Assembly (NCBI GenBank): GCA_902729315.2
Contig: LR746267.1
Span: forward strand, 3,232,386 to 3,296,385
DNA length: 64,000 nt
Direction of reading: 5' to 3'
Origin: Spirodela intermedia
Taxonomy: Eukaryota > Streptophyta > Magnoliopsida > Alismatales > Araceae
The translations under genes and the position numbers were made by a program. Positions 1-11,479 of this stretch are shown piece by piece. How positions within the stretch are numbered: position 1 is the first letter of the stretch; each line of letters begins with the position of its first letter. The notes beneath the pieces were generated by a model. It saw nothing but the letters and a program-made list of their open reading frames with translations. It was not told where the DNA came from and ran no database searches.

Positions 1-542
1 GGTTGTGGTCTTGAACAGCCTCCTCATGCGTGATATTGATCTAGATTTCATTCTATGCCAAATTTTCTTAGTCAATAATATAAAAAATGGCCAAAATTAT
101 TAAATTTTATTCAGAAATGTCCCAGCTCTATCCTATCTGCAGTAAGAATTATATTTTTCCCCACAAAAAAAATTTTCATTTTTATTTTTTCCTGTTTCCT
201 TAAATCCTGCTTCTGAAAAATTGGTATGCCCCCTCATCAACAAATACAAGTTTTGAAGCCATCTCCGTCTAGAGAGATGCAGGGTAATGGGTTCTGCATG
301 TAGAGAGAGAAAGATCGTCTTCCCCTTCGTCTCCTCCAGTCGCCTTCTTGTTCTTCTTCTCCACTCTCTAAGCAGTGTAGGGCTATGGCATCTCCGTGTA
401 AAAAAAAAAAAAGAAAAAAAAAATCCAGTTTGCAGAGCTTCGGAGTGAGAATCTGGAGGAGCGAGAAAGGCCCTAACTGGCAATTCGAGCAAACTCATCG
501 TAGAAGAGAAAGCAACAAGGTGCGTAAAACCCTAGCTCGCCA

Positions 543-3135
543 TCAGAAGAAGAAGAGGCCATCCACGGTCAACAACACGGCCATCGCCGTGAGCAAAATC
601 ACGACAGAGAGGCTGCAATGGCCCCGACCTGTATCTGCTCTCAGTATGTCGGTGGAGAGAGCGCACTCCTCGCCATTGAAGTAAACCCTGGAAGGGAACC
701 CATCTCCGGCCTCTATGTCTATCCCGGGGTTGAGCTTCTTGGTGAAGGAGATCACCGACTGCTGCTTCCCGGGCACTCTCGACCCACTGGACTGGTCCTT
801 GTCCTCTGATAATGGCATCAGATAGTTCAACCCCGGGGGCCCTTCGAAGAACAGGGTGTTGTGCAGCTCCGGCAGCTTCGTCCCGTTGAAGGAGTAGACG
901 CGTTCGTAACCCTGGAAGGCCAGCCGGAGATGGACGGCGGCGAACCTGATGCAGGATGTCTACGATAGACATAGAGTGGGTTGAGTAAGGGTAATATGGG
1001 GATGGATAAATCGAGCGACAAAATCAAACCATCGATTCGAACCTTTAAACCCGGAGAAAATGATGATGGTGCAGCCCCATTCCTCGGTCGAGGGCGGGAG
1101 CGCTGTGTTACAATCATCACAAGTAAAGCTCCAAATTAAAAATCCCGGATGGTTTACCACGAGAAGACACAAATCTATTACGTTAAATCCGATGGCGGTG
1201 GAAAAACACACAAGAAAATACTGGATGAAATAATATGGGTCACCAAAGAGTGAAGAAAAGACCTTCAGCGCTAAGATAGCGCGAGGGGCGGTGCGGCGAG
1301 CCTCGAGTTGCGGCGGGACGATGGAAGATGGAGACTGGAAACCTTTCTAATCAATCTTCAATCTTGAACCGGGCTCTTTGGCCAGGGGATTCTGGATCCA
1401 ACTGCACGGTCAATTGGCGGTGCGGGGTCAAGGGGGGAAGCCGCCCCCTTGCGGGGTTCGGGGCAGCGCCCCGAAACCTAAACCGGGGTTGAGTCCACGT
1501 ACTCTCCCAATGGAGGACCTCGACGTTCCCGTGGCGAAACGGGCTGCTACGGGAATCGTCGCGCGCGAGGGGCAATGGGCAGACGTGCAGCGGGGGAGAG
1601 TCACGCGCGCGTCGGCCGAGGGCGCGTGGCTGCGTCGGCTGCCGACGACCTGAAAGCGGGGCTTCACGACGAGTCAACACTCGTCGTTGTGAACGTTGTC
1701 GTCTATCGCCGGCGGTAGACAACCACGCGCCAGATGGCGGTCGGTGCAATCGGCGGCGAGAGAAATTGGATGTCGCTCTCGAATGGTGGAACACAGGTGG
1801 ATGAAAGGGGAAGTCGTGCGCTCGTGATGGGCGGACGGACGCCGGATGGTCGCCTCTCAGCGGCGGCGGCGTCTGAGAGGAAAGCTTACGGCAAATTCTG
1901 AAAACGATGTCTCAATCTCCAAAATTCAGCACCAAACCGTCTATTACAGCGCTAATCCTATTTATAGGATCAAGAATTCATTAAAGGAAACTAAATGAAA
2001 GGAAAATCCTAATAACAAATAAAATTCGGATCTTGGATCCTAGGTTGAGTATGTCGACGTGGCATGATTCCTGTGCTAGCCTTCCCCTCCTGTGGTGGCG
2101 CCGTCCCTTCAGATGGTGGGGATGGGACGTTTGCCCCACCAGAACCAGTCCTTGAATGTGTACCCCTCCCAGTTGAAGATGGTGATCCTCGCCGTCCACG
2201 CGTTTCTGTAGATGTACCAGTTGACGCTGACCCCGCAGAAGTCCCCGCAGGGGAGAGGGTTCGGCACCGGCTGGTGCTTGATATTGGCCCAGGCTTTGGT
2301 CTTTGCCGTCCTGTTGTCGAAAGGCACGAGGAGGGCCTCCGAGGGGAGCAGCAGCGGCGGCGCGTCGGCGTCGCAGGCGCGGCGGCGTGCCCGTCGGCGC
2401 AGCCGCAGGTGCAGGTGCCGCACGGCACGACGGAGTCGTTGTAGTACGCCAAGAAGGAGACGCAGCAGCGGGAGGCCCTGGCCTTGGGGCGGGTGATGTT
2501 GCAGACGACCTGCCACCTCGCGACGGCGGTGGAGACGGCATCCAGCCCCGAAGGGTCCGGGAACTCCATGGGGCTGTGGGGGCCCCTTTGCGGCGAAGGC
2601 CCCTTTGCGGCGGCCCGCAGAGGTAGTCCGGGTTGAGGACGCCGGCGATCTTCCAGTTCTGTGGGGGGTAGAGAGCTGTGCGGTTCATGTCCGGGGGGAT
2701 TTGAAGACGAGGAGCTGGAAGATGGCTTTGGACTTGGTGGAATTCATGGTGGGGGGGAGTAAGGTGCCGTTCTTGCAGCAGAAGGGCATCTTTCCGATCT
2801 GGTCGTCGTCGAGTCGTTCTGGGGGGAGGTCGGCGATGACCAGGCGGCGCTGGTTGTTGAGGACGGCGGCGAAGTCGAGGCTCTGGTAGAAGGTAGAGGC
2901 CTCGCCGTAGATGCAGGAGAAGGCGTCCTTGATGCTGTAGATGAACTCGCCTCGCTTCCACTCCCAGGTGAGGTTCAGTTATCGAGGCGGCCCAGAGGGT
3001 TCAAGTTGTCGAGGGTGACCTGGGCCAGGTACTTGCCCTCGAAGGCCTGAAGGACGTCGTAGGCGATGGTGAGGTCGCCGGCCCTCTGCGGCAGGAACTT
3101 AGTCGCGCCGTCTTGTTCGCCTTGAACTTGGGGTC
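543..3135 (-). pseudogene. COBRA-like protein (COBL7/10 type), disrupted copy 1
   Basis: The family comprises plant GPI-anchored extracellular proteins involved in cell-wall and cellulose organisation. The remnant matches the copy at 58541-59937. It shows the [17 protein letters not shown] block, the CCVS cysteine-rich region (read as [20 protein letters not shown]) and a C-terminal hydrophobic tail ending DGLFFF, as expected for a GPI signal. It is broken in several ways. A 1195 bp solo LTR sits at 947-2141. A net 23 bp insertion lies near 2575-2605 (frameshift). A 21 bp in-frame deletion lies near 2927. A 1 bp deletion near 2978 brings in a TGA. A frameshift near 3105 is shared with the other copy. 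The coding sequence begins abruptly at GAC (3135) beside a copia LTR, and no N-terminal exons are visible. It is clearly non-functional. Confidence 0.93.
947..2141. mobile_element. Solo LTR (1195 bp) inserted in COBL copy 1
   Basis: The insert starts TGATGC and ends CCACCA (TG...CA). It is flanked by the 5 bp direct repeat GAACC (942-946 and 2142-2146). The matching uninterrupted site in the other copy reads GGCGAACCAGTCC near 58943-58955, a perfect empty site. No gag, pol, primer site or polypurine tract lies inside, so it is a solo LTR left by LTR-LTR recombination. It contains a GC-rich stretch (about 1370-1640) and a palindromic TATTTATA near 1970. Its orientation and family cannot be assigned. 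Open frames in it are not genes. Confidence 0.93.
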
Positions 3136-3139
3136 CTAC

Positions 3140-3831
3140 TGCAGCACAGATACATCACGCTCCCTACTCGCACACAGATATGGACAAATACGGTCTAGAT
3201 ATAAAACATAAAAGCATATGATCACAATAACAATGAAAACTCAATTTTTGGTTATCAATGAGAACAAATAGAAAAGAATCACTAAGCAATTAGGAATTCT
3301 AATGAGAACAAGACTTCCACCAAGCACCTTTAACTCATGTTTCAATGCCTTCAAAATGACTCGCATACTAGAGAGTCAACAATTGACTCTTATCTCCTTC
3401 TATAAAGACTTCATCTGCAATAGAAGAAAGAGAAGATATCAAGAATAGGAATAGAGTTGATAAAAAGAAATAATAGAATCAAGAGAGAGATAGTCATCCA
3501 TCGTACCCAAAAATGAGAAATACATGCCCTATTTATAGAAATAAGAAAAAATAACTACTCTCTAAAAGGAAGTATCTCGATTTACATGTAGTTGAACCCA
3601 CACATTTCAAATGTGACGAATGCAACCACTCTTTTTCTCTCTCTACATGACCCTCAAAACAAGTTATAAGGGTTGATGTGACTATCATGTCATTGCCCCC
3701 TTACTCCTTGCACACCTCTCGAGCGAGTTAGATAGGAGAGCTCTCTCTCACGTCTCTTGAACAGTTGAGATGGGAGAGATTCTCTCACACGTCTTCCGAA
3801 CAAGTCAGCCATGATAGACTAACACTGTCAA
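3140..3831 (-). repeat. 3' LTR of copia copy 1 (692 bp)
   Basis: On the minus strand it starts TGTTGACAGTGTTAG at 3831 and ends TGCTGCA at 3140, so it has TG...CA ends. It directly follows the polypurine-like GCCAAGGTGGAGTT (3832-3845, minus strand). Minus-strand flank after the LTR is GTAGG, but the other side of the element is not in the window, so a target duplication cannot be confirmed. The matching LTR is 59942-60635 (694 bp). Confidence 0.8.
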
Positions 3832-4029
3832 CAAACTCCACCTTGGCAGTCATCATCGCTGCACCAAGAGTCGACGTTTGTCCATACTACAAGTTCTTCA
3901 CCTTCTGTAAAGTACTTACAATATGAATCAAATTCAAACAATAATTGAACTACTCCAATGTGATGACCTTCATCAACATATATGCGGCATTCTACTCTGT
4001 GAACCTTTTCTAAAGAGATATCTCTAGAA

Positions 4030-5350
4030 TTCACCAACTCATAGATCTTGCGATATTACACATCAATGTGCTTCAATTAAATATGATAAACCTGATTCTT
4101 TGTTAAGTAATTAGCATTCTGACTGTCATAATACAAAGGAACTTCACCTTATCGGATCCCAAGCTCACTTAATAATCCCTTCAACTATAAGGCCTCTTTG
4201 GCTGTTTTAGTAGCTGCCATATATTTCGCCTTAGTTGTAGATAATACAACAGTAGTATGAAGTGTAGACTTTCAACTAATAAGTCTATCAACCATGGTAA
4301 AAACATATCCCATTATAGATCTTTGATGATCTAAATGCTTGAAAAAATCTGCATTAATAAAGTCAACAATAGAAAGATAATTTTATCAGTCAAAATAGAT
4401 TTCAAAATTTAAAAAACTCTTTAGATATTGGAGAATTGATTTCACTATGCTTCAATGCTCTTTTCCTAAATTACTCATAAATCTGTTCACAAGCCGAATT
4501 GCATGAACAATATCTGGTTTGATACAAACCATAACATACATGAGAGAGCCAACCGCATTAATATAAAGAATTTACTTCATCTCAATAATATCTTCTTCAG
4601 ATGTAGAATACTGAGTAGTAGATAATCTAAAATGACTAGCTAGAGGAGTACTCATTGTTTTAGTATTACTCATCCTAAATAGATCCACCACCTTTGAAAG
4701 TTGACTCCTTTAAGTCAATCATAGTTGACCTAATTCTCAATCTCTATGGATCTCTATATCAAGAATCTTCTTTACCACACCAAGATTCTTTATGTCAAAT
4801 TCTTTTCCTAATAGTGACTTCAATCTAGCAATCTTATATGAATTTTTCGAAACAATAAGTATATCATCACCAGAGAGCATCAAAATAATCAGATAACTAT
4901 CATCACAAGTCCTCATATAAATAGAAGAGTCAAAATCATACCTCGTATAGTCAATCTTTAACATATAAGAGTTAAACTTTTTATACCATTACCTTGATGC
5001 CTGCTTCAACTTATAAAGGTACTTTTTTAGTTCACAAATAAGATGTTCTGACCCTACATAATGAAATCCTCCAATTGTTGCATGTAAATAGCCTCCTCCA
5101 AATCTCTATGAAAGAACATCATTTTCACATCCAACTATTCAAACTCCATATCTTCATATGTGACAATGGCTAACATCAAGCGAATAAACATGTGCTTCAC
5201 AATTGGCAAAAAGATTTATGTATAATAAATTCTTTACTTCTGTGTAAAGCTTTTTACAACAAGCCTTGCCTTGTACTGAGGTTGATCACTATCAATTATT
5301 AGTGACTTTTTCTTATACACCCATTTGCACCTAATAACTCATTTCCCTAT
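4030..5350 (-). pseudogene. Copia reverse transcriptase and RNase H region
   Basis: The RT motif appears as SGDDILIVSKN at about 4845-4880 (the family normally has YVDD), followed by FDIKNLGVVKKILDIEIHRD, a conserved copia RT block. Further left, at about 4190-4260, LSTTKAKYMAATKTAKEAL matches the RNase H C-terminal motif. Frames are interrupted repeatedly, the longest open stretch being 75 residues. In the second copy the first YVDD position differs (CGDD), so this site has mutated independently in at least one copy. Confidence 0.85.
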
Positions 5351-5989
5351 GGGAAGATCCACTAATTCTTAAGTGTGGTTCTTATCTAAGAATGCTTACT
5401 TCTCAGACATTGCTTACATCTACTTCTCCTTTTCAAGACAACTAATTATCTTCTGAAAAGTTGTGAGCTCATCATCTTCTATAAATAATGCAAAGGTAAC
5501 ATAATCATCAAGACGAGTAGGAAGTCTTATTTTACGCTTACTCCATCTACTAATAATATAATCAAGAACATCTGATGATTTTGCAACTCGATCTCCATCT
5601 TCACTTACAACAGAACTAAGAAGACTTTACACAATCTCCACCTCCAGCCTTGCTCTATCTACAACTTAAATATTATTAGATTCTTAAACCTTTTTCTCTG
5701 TAGAAAAAGACTTCAACATATGATCTTCATCAAAAATCACATCCCTATTGAAAATAACTTTCTTCGCATTTGAATCCCAAAGTCGATATCCCTTCACGCT
5801 AGTGCTATAGCCCATTAAGATACATTTCTTCGACTTTGGATTCAACTTTCATCTCTCATCAGCAAGTGTAAGAACATATTTTGAACATTAAAATATATTC
5901 AAATTCAAATAGTTAATAGGATTTTCAATCCATACGTCTTCAGCAACCCTCCCATCAAGAGCAGAATTTGGTTATCTATTTACCAAATA

Positions 5990-6540
5990 AGCTACCATAC
6001 TCATAACTTTTGCCCAAAATTTCTTGGGCAAAACATTTAGCCGTAAACATCATGCTTTCTCAATAATTGTGCGGTTCATCTACTCAGTAACACTATTTTA
6101 CTGTAGAGTTTTCTTCACTGTATAATAACATTGAATACTATGCTCATCACAAAATTGATCAAATTCAGAATTCTTAAATTCTATACCATTGTCAGTTCGT
6201 AAGATTTTGATCTTTTTTCCCATCTGATTCTCTACCTTCACACACCAAGTCTTGAATTTTGTAAATACTTCAAACTTGTGTTTCAAGAGGAATATCTAAA
6301 CTTTATTGAAAAAATCATCAACAAAGGTTAGAAAATATTGAGCACCACTCATCGATGTCACATCAACTAGACCACACACATTTGAATGAACATAATCTAG
6401 CACATCACCCGTATCATACTTTGTTACTTTGAATGTCACTTTATACTATTTTCCCATGATACAGTACTTGTAAAAAATCAATTTGCAAGTTCTCACACCA
6501 AGTAGTAGTCCTTGTGCATATAGCTTTTGCATACTTATCT
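5990..6540 (-). pseudogene. Copia integrase core fragment
   Basis: The minus strand reads LRTDNGIEFKNSEFDQFC (about 6145-6205), the copia integrase block around the second catalytic Asp. Just upstream in the element is a KFEVFTKFKTW stretch typical of the region between the first two catalytic acids. The catalytic Glu region to the left is broken by stops. The longest open stretch is 62 residues (6098-6286) and it is identical in the second copy. Confidence 0.85.
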
Positions 6541-6565
6541 CACTCATATAACTCAATCACAAGTG

Positions 6566-6781
6566 CTATAAAAGTGTGTCATCAATCATGAAATCATTTG
6601 GTGTCACAACATAAGCTTCACCTACAATATTATTCCCCTCAAGTTTATAAATATTCACTCGCTGACGTCTTCTCTTCATTATAACAAGTGATTCCTTTAT
6701 AATCTTGAGGATCCCATTATTTTCTTTGAAGCAACATTCATTCGCTTTCAATACTCTAAGTGAAATCAAATTTTGGTACAA
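6566..6781 (-). pseudogene. Copia gag-pre-integrase domain fragment
   Basis: A 71-residue open stretch includes NLISLRVLKANECCFKEN and ILKIIKESLVIMKRRR, followed by a YKLEGN block. This matches the domain between protease and integrase in Tnt1-like copia elements. It ends at a stop before integrase, so the polyprotein is not continuous. Confidence 0.75.
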
Positions 6782-6924
6782 TGTTAAAATATAATAAATA
6801 TTTTCAAGCTTTCAAATCATTCCGTCAAACATTCTAACCTTCATTGAACTAATGCCCACAACTTCGCAAGTTATATTATTTTCCATAGAAACAACTCTTG
6901 TTGTACTCTTGTACGATTCTAACT

Positions 6925-7140
6925 AGTTAGTATTAGGACACATATGATAAGAACAACTAGTATTAAGAATCTATGTGTTCAACAAATCTTTAGCTACAAC
7001 AAATTCAGAATAGACTTCAGCATCTTCTCTATCCTCAACCTTTGCAACATTAGTCGAACTAGATTCACCCTCTATTGTCTTATTACTTTGATTCTTTGGA
7101 CAATCTCTTCACAAGTGTCCATTTTCATGACATTTGTGAT
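6925..7140 (-). pseudogene. Copia protease active site and gag zinc knuckle remnants
   Basis: At about 6930-6975 the minus strand reads ILNTSCSYHMCPNTN, where the copia protease normally has a catalytic Asp (DSG/DTG type) in place of the Asn. At about 7095-7140 it reads YHKCHENGHL, a stop, then RDC. This is a CCHC zinc knuckle with the first Cys replaced by Tyr and an internal TGA. Both sites are also altered in the second copy. They mark the end of gag and the start of pol. Confidence 0.7.
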
Positions 7141-7368
7141 AAGTTTAGTTTTTTAATCAATTTATCCATGACTTGGACTGACTCTTCTTATCTCTTGATG
7201 ATTCTTTCTCCTTCTACCTTTCACATTTTCTTCCACCCTTCACATATAAACCTTCACTACAAGCCTTACCAACATCCTTCTTTTGATGATAATACTCCAT
7301 CAATAAGTCAAGAACATCTTCAAGAATAGGTTTTGTATTGTCATGTAACAAGGTCGTAACAAGATGAT

Positions 7369-9002
7369 TGACACAACTTTGTCGTTGTAAAGTAAATCAT
7401 GCAAATTTAAAATTTATGACACTATAAAATACTAATTTTTAAATATTTAGAAGTATTTATGAAAAAATATATCAATTATAATTCAATAAAACTTTTAAAA
7501 ATAGTGATAATTTTTCAAGTCAATCACAGGGATGTAATAATATATCTGATAATGTTTTAAATTTTTTCTCAAAGAAGACGATTTTCTATGAATTTTGTAC
7601 TAAAAAATGAAAATAAAATATATTTAAAATTCACGAAAATAGAAAATAAGGGTGCAGACATCATGATGACATCAGCACTCGACGAATGCGAATCGAGTGG
7701 AAATAGAGTTCCACCCGATGATTTTTACGTAAGTGATTATAAATAATTTAATTGATCAAATTAAGATTTGTAAAAGTCAAAAGAATCATAATTGAATGAA
7801 GTATAGCTTGGTAAATTTAAATCTCACAAATTATCACTAAATGAAGTGAAAATTAAGTTGAAAGGAGGAAAACAGAGTTTCGACGTCATGGCGGCGATGC
7901 ATTAGTAATGCATCAGAATTTTGAGTGTTTGAAAAGATCATCGTGTAGTGTCCACAACCTCGAAGACTCTCCTTGGACAAGGATGACGTGGGCAATCTCT
8001 AGATCTCCTTGCGAAGTCTAGAGATCAATGAAATAGGTCATTGAATTATCTCTGGTAGCTGTCACCTGACGGAGTAGAAAAATAATGACTTTGCAGCTCT
8101 CCAGCGGCTGTCACCTGACAAAGAGGAGCTAGATGGAGGTGGGGCGTATGTCAAGGAGCTTCATCCTCAGGTCTGCATAGCAAGATGAGGCTCTTCATCG
8201 CATCTAGTATGCTCTCAAGAGATGGCGACTCATCTCTCGACAGATCGTCCTCTTCCCGACGACAACTTATTTGTTGATCAATCGAAGATGATTTACTCGA
8301 TAGATTCATGATCCTTTTATCGCAAATCTTTCAATAATTTTAGTAACAATGCTCTACAAATCACGTTGACGAGATTTTTGCTGATGATCCAGTGATTCTG
8401 ATGGCTTAATCTTTCACCGATGATCTACAAGAAAGTCGCGATAATTAGATAAAAATACGAGTTTTGGCTCTAGGAGGATTTGAACCCATGTCGGTTGCCT
8501 GCCTTCGAAGCCTTTCAGGAGAAGGTGTGACGTGGATTTAGTCCCACATCACTTTAGGCAAATAAATATTAATATCACATTTTCAAACAATGAGTCCCTT
8601 TCTCCTATGTGTACAACCACTCCTTATCTCACAACCAGTTGGACACTAGTGACGTGGAAGGGGAGTGATGCATGTGTGCCCCCCATCGGTCTTAGCCGCT
8701 CGAGCCCCTGCTCATGGCTCCCCTTGACTGCACTTCAAACTTGCTTGCAGGCCCAGCTGGCCAGCGAGTCCCCCCATTTTTCTATATTTTTATTTTAATT
8801 TCTTTTTCTTCATTTATCTCAAAAATAAGACTATAAAAATTATATAAATATGTGAAAAAACACATAATTACCCAAAAATTTACATTAATTAGTTGAAAAC
8901 TACTTTTCATAATTTAACACAAATATAAGTCTATTTATCATGAGTTAAGGTTAAAAATATATTATTTACTAATTATTAACTCATTATAATGAAGACTTGT
9001 CA
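7369..9002 (-). repeat. 3' LTR of gypsy element A (1634 bp)
   Basis: On the plus strand it runs from TGACACAACTTTGTCG to GAAGACTTGTCA. On the minus strand this is the family-1 LTR starting TGACAAGTCTTC. It directly abuts the element's polypurine tract (9003-9016). The snRNA-like USE here is altered (GTCCCACATCA, 8541-8551) and the downstream TATA is degenerate. Confidence 0.88.
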
Positions 9003-9042
9003 CACCCCCCCAACTTAAATCATTGCTAGTCCCTTAGCAATG
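9003..9042 (-). promoter_or_regulatory. Polypurine tract and adjoining hairpin of element A
   Basis: The minus strand reads the hairpin CATTGCTA-AGGGAC-TAGCAATG (9021-9042), then AAGTTGGGGGGGTG (9003-9016) directly against the LTR. The same hairpin-tract order occurs in element B and in the second gypsy family. Confidence 0.85.
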
Positions 9043-9369
9043 AAATTCTGAAAATAAAAATTCACAAATCTCAAACATGATATTTCAATACATAAAAAAA
9101 AATATAATTAGAAATGATACACCTTTAGACACTTTTGATTCTTACATCAAGTATTTAAGAATGATGTTAAGCACTTAAATGTTTAACCACTCCTTGGAAT
9201 AACAATCTAGACTTCACTGCTTCTATTCACATCTTTATCACTTCTTTAGTCATAGATATATTTACAAGATGTTCTAATTATCAATACTCATCTAAGAATA
9301 ATATTGATCTTACATTTTCCTTTTTCTATGGCTTGATTTTTTAAGTTTGCACTATATTTCTTCTTTTTT

Positions 9370-9405
<36 letters not shown>

Positions 9406-10595
9406 GATAAGTAGCTTTTCTTGTAGACAAATTTCGACAATAAGAATGATGTCTCATACCCTCCATGTGTACTCTTCATTTTTAGGGCTTTCACTTTATT
9501 CACTTATGTTGCAGCAAGTGTTTTTCTATGCACGATTTTTGACAATGAGAATGATGTCTCACACCCTCCATGTGTACTCTTCGTTTCTAGATTTTTCACA
9601 TTACTTTTTTTTTTTTTAAATAAGTGATTTCTTCTCACAAGTCCAATAAATCACGATGTAAAAATCTTTTTTAAACTCAAATGATCAATCAAATTTTTAC
9701 ATCAAGTAAATATTAACCATCAAGATCATGAAGTGAAAATCTATAGAATCAAATCCATGTTATCTATCATGTATCCAAAGAGTATTCCAACATTTCATGC
9801 TACTAAATCATTCTTTTAACTCAATAATAATCTTCTTAGTATCTTTTGATATCAATCAATCTAATTGATTTAATTTTTCATGCATGTAATATGATGTAAG
9901 AAATTTATAAATTAGATAGTTTTGATAGTTCTACTTTCTATTTTCAATTTTTTTTTAATAATAATAAATTTATCAAAAATAAATCAAAACTATCCTCTTT
10001 ATAGCTGTAATTTCGAATTTCAGTAATATATGTCTAGGGGATTGAAATGTGAGAAAAGGGTCTGTAGAATTTCAAATTTTAGGCTGGTTTTTCTCTATTG
10101 TTTTTGAGAGTCTATTGTTCTTGACAGAAAACTAGAAAATAGATGTTGTAGTTTTTTCGAATTTTTCTTTTTAGTTGCTATTCTAAGTGAACATGAAAAT
10201 AAAAATAAAAATATAAACACATGTTCTTAATCATCCTACAACATAAATTATGAATTAATACTTCACTCCCCAACTTAAAAATGACATTGTCCTCAATGAC
10301 ACAGAAAAATCGGAATAAAATATGTAAAAAATATAATTTTCAAGTGAAGCATGCATATATGTAAAGTTAAATACTAAAAATATTTTCATAAATAATAAAG
10401 CTCAGAAAGACATCACCTCAACCTCGTTTTTAATTTTTCACTTCATCCTACACTCCTCTTACAATTTTTTGAAAACAAACAAATGTAGAAATAAATACTG
10501 TAAAATTCTAAGAAAAACAGAGCTTCTAAAAAAATCAAATAGAATGAAATAAAAACCATGGGTTGCCTTCCATGTAATGCTGAATCTTCAGCTAG

Positions 10596-11478
10596 ACAGC
10601 TTTTAAAATATAAGATGATATATGACCATCAAAATATATTTGTATCCTAAGGTAAGTTTCATGATATTCTTTTTTAGATTTTGCATAAATTCATATACTT
10701 TATATATATACCTTGACATACTTTAATCCAAAAAAAAAAGAAATTAACAAAAAATTTCAAAAAAAATATTTCTATTTTGAAAAGAATCTTTCCTCATTTA
10801 TATCTTGTTTTTTAAGGCTCTCATTCATTAATAAATACCTTCTATTAATAAATCATAAAATGTGATCAAGCCATATAATTTTCAAATTAGCTATTACCCA
10901 ATCTAGAATTTTTTCATCTAAATTGATTTCTCTAATTCTTCTAGTCACCCATTTCTTAATATGTTCTTTTATTTGCATAATCTTCCCCTGCTCCATTTTA
11001 TCTTCCATATATATATTTGTTCAATTTGCGAGGAGTGAAATATTTTAAGCTTAGAAATAATTCTAATGAGCTGTGGGTTTTGGAGGATGAAAGGATTGTC
11101 TTTTTTAATCTCAGATCTAATAAGTTTAGTAAAATTCAAATTTTCTCTTTCAAAATTTTCTCTATCTTCATATTCGTTATTTTTGTTTCTCCCCATTAGT
11201 TGAATCAACTCTTATTCTAACTTTTCGTTTCTCAACTCATTAAATTCTATATTTATTTTTGTTTCTCTAAAATTTAACTTGACTTAGTCGTTGTATACTA
11301 AATCATGTAAATTTAAAATTTATAAAACTAGAAAACACTAATTTTTAGATATTTAGAAGTATTTATGAACAAATATATCAATTATAATTTAATAAAACTT
11401 CTAAAAATAATGATAATTTTCCAAGTTGATCATAGAGATGTAATATAGTATTGAATAATTATTCAGAATTTTCCTCAA
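10596..11478. repeat. Foreign chimeric patch inside element A, with LTR fragment
   Basis: Element A matches B up to about 10595 and again from about 11478. The roughly 330 bp of integrase C-terminus between these points in B (about 20650-20985) is replaced here by about 880 bp. The right 200 bp (11279-11478) is a reverse family-1 LTR end, starting TTGACTTAGTCG. The left 680 bp is AT-rich, with one 79-codon minus-strand open stretch (10969-11208) that I do not recognise. The right join lies at a shared CTCAA. Confidence 0.6.
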
Positions 11479-11479
11479 C

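Larger units (their letters stand above)
1..7198. repeat. Segmental duplication, copy 1 (COBL pseudogene plus copia)
   Basis: This block aligns by eye with 57995-64000 in the same orientation. It covers the 3' flank of a COBRA-like gene, the gene remnant and a reverse copia element. The offset is about 57994 at the left edge and about 56802 at the right. The difference is accounted for by the 1195 bp solo LTR present only here, plus a few small indels. The copia part looks about 98-99% identical between copies, and the COBL part is more diverged. The alignment runs to both the left window edge of copy 1 and the right window edge of copy 2, so the true limits are unseen. Confidence 0.95.
3140..7368 (-). 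mobile_element. Ty1/copia retrotransposon, copy 1, 5' part missing
   Basis: This is a reverse-oriented copia element. From right to left it reads zinc knuckle, protease, gag-pre-integrase, integrase, reverse transcriptase, RNase H, polypurine tract, 3' LTR. Integrase before RT is the copia order. Its left LTR abuts the COBL remnant. Its right side is cut at 7369 by a gypsy LTR, so the gag N-terminus, primer site and 5' LTR are absent. Every domain carries stops or frameshifts. The element is shared with 59942-64000, so it arrived before the segmental duplication. Confidence 0.9.

Noticed and set aside
385-684. Open frame starting MASPCKKKKRKKK on the plus strand
   Set aside because: It is antisense to the COBL 3' end and driven by an A-rich run. 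It has no domain, and the lysine run varies between the two copies.
1378-1653. GC-rich open frames inside 947-2141 as a host gene
   Set aside because: They lie wholly within the solo LTR (TG...CA with target duplication) on both strands. GC richness alone explains the lack of stops.
9374-9401. (TA)n run as an origin or matrix attachment site
   Set aside because: A simple repeat in the 3' non-coding region of element A. Nothing else supports a function.
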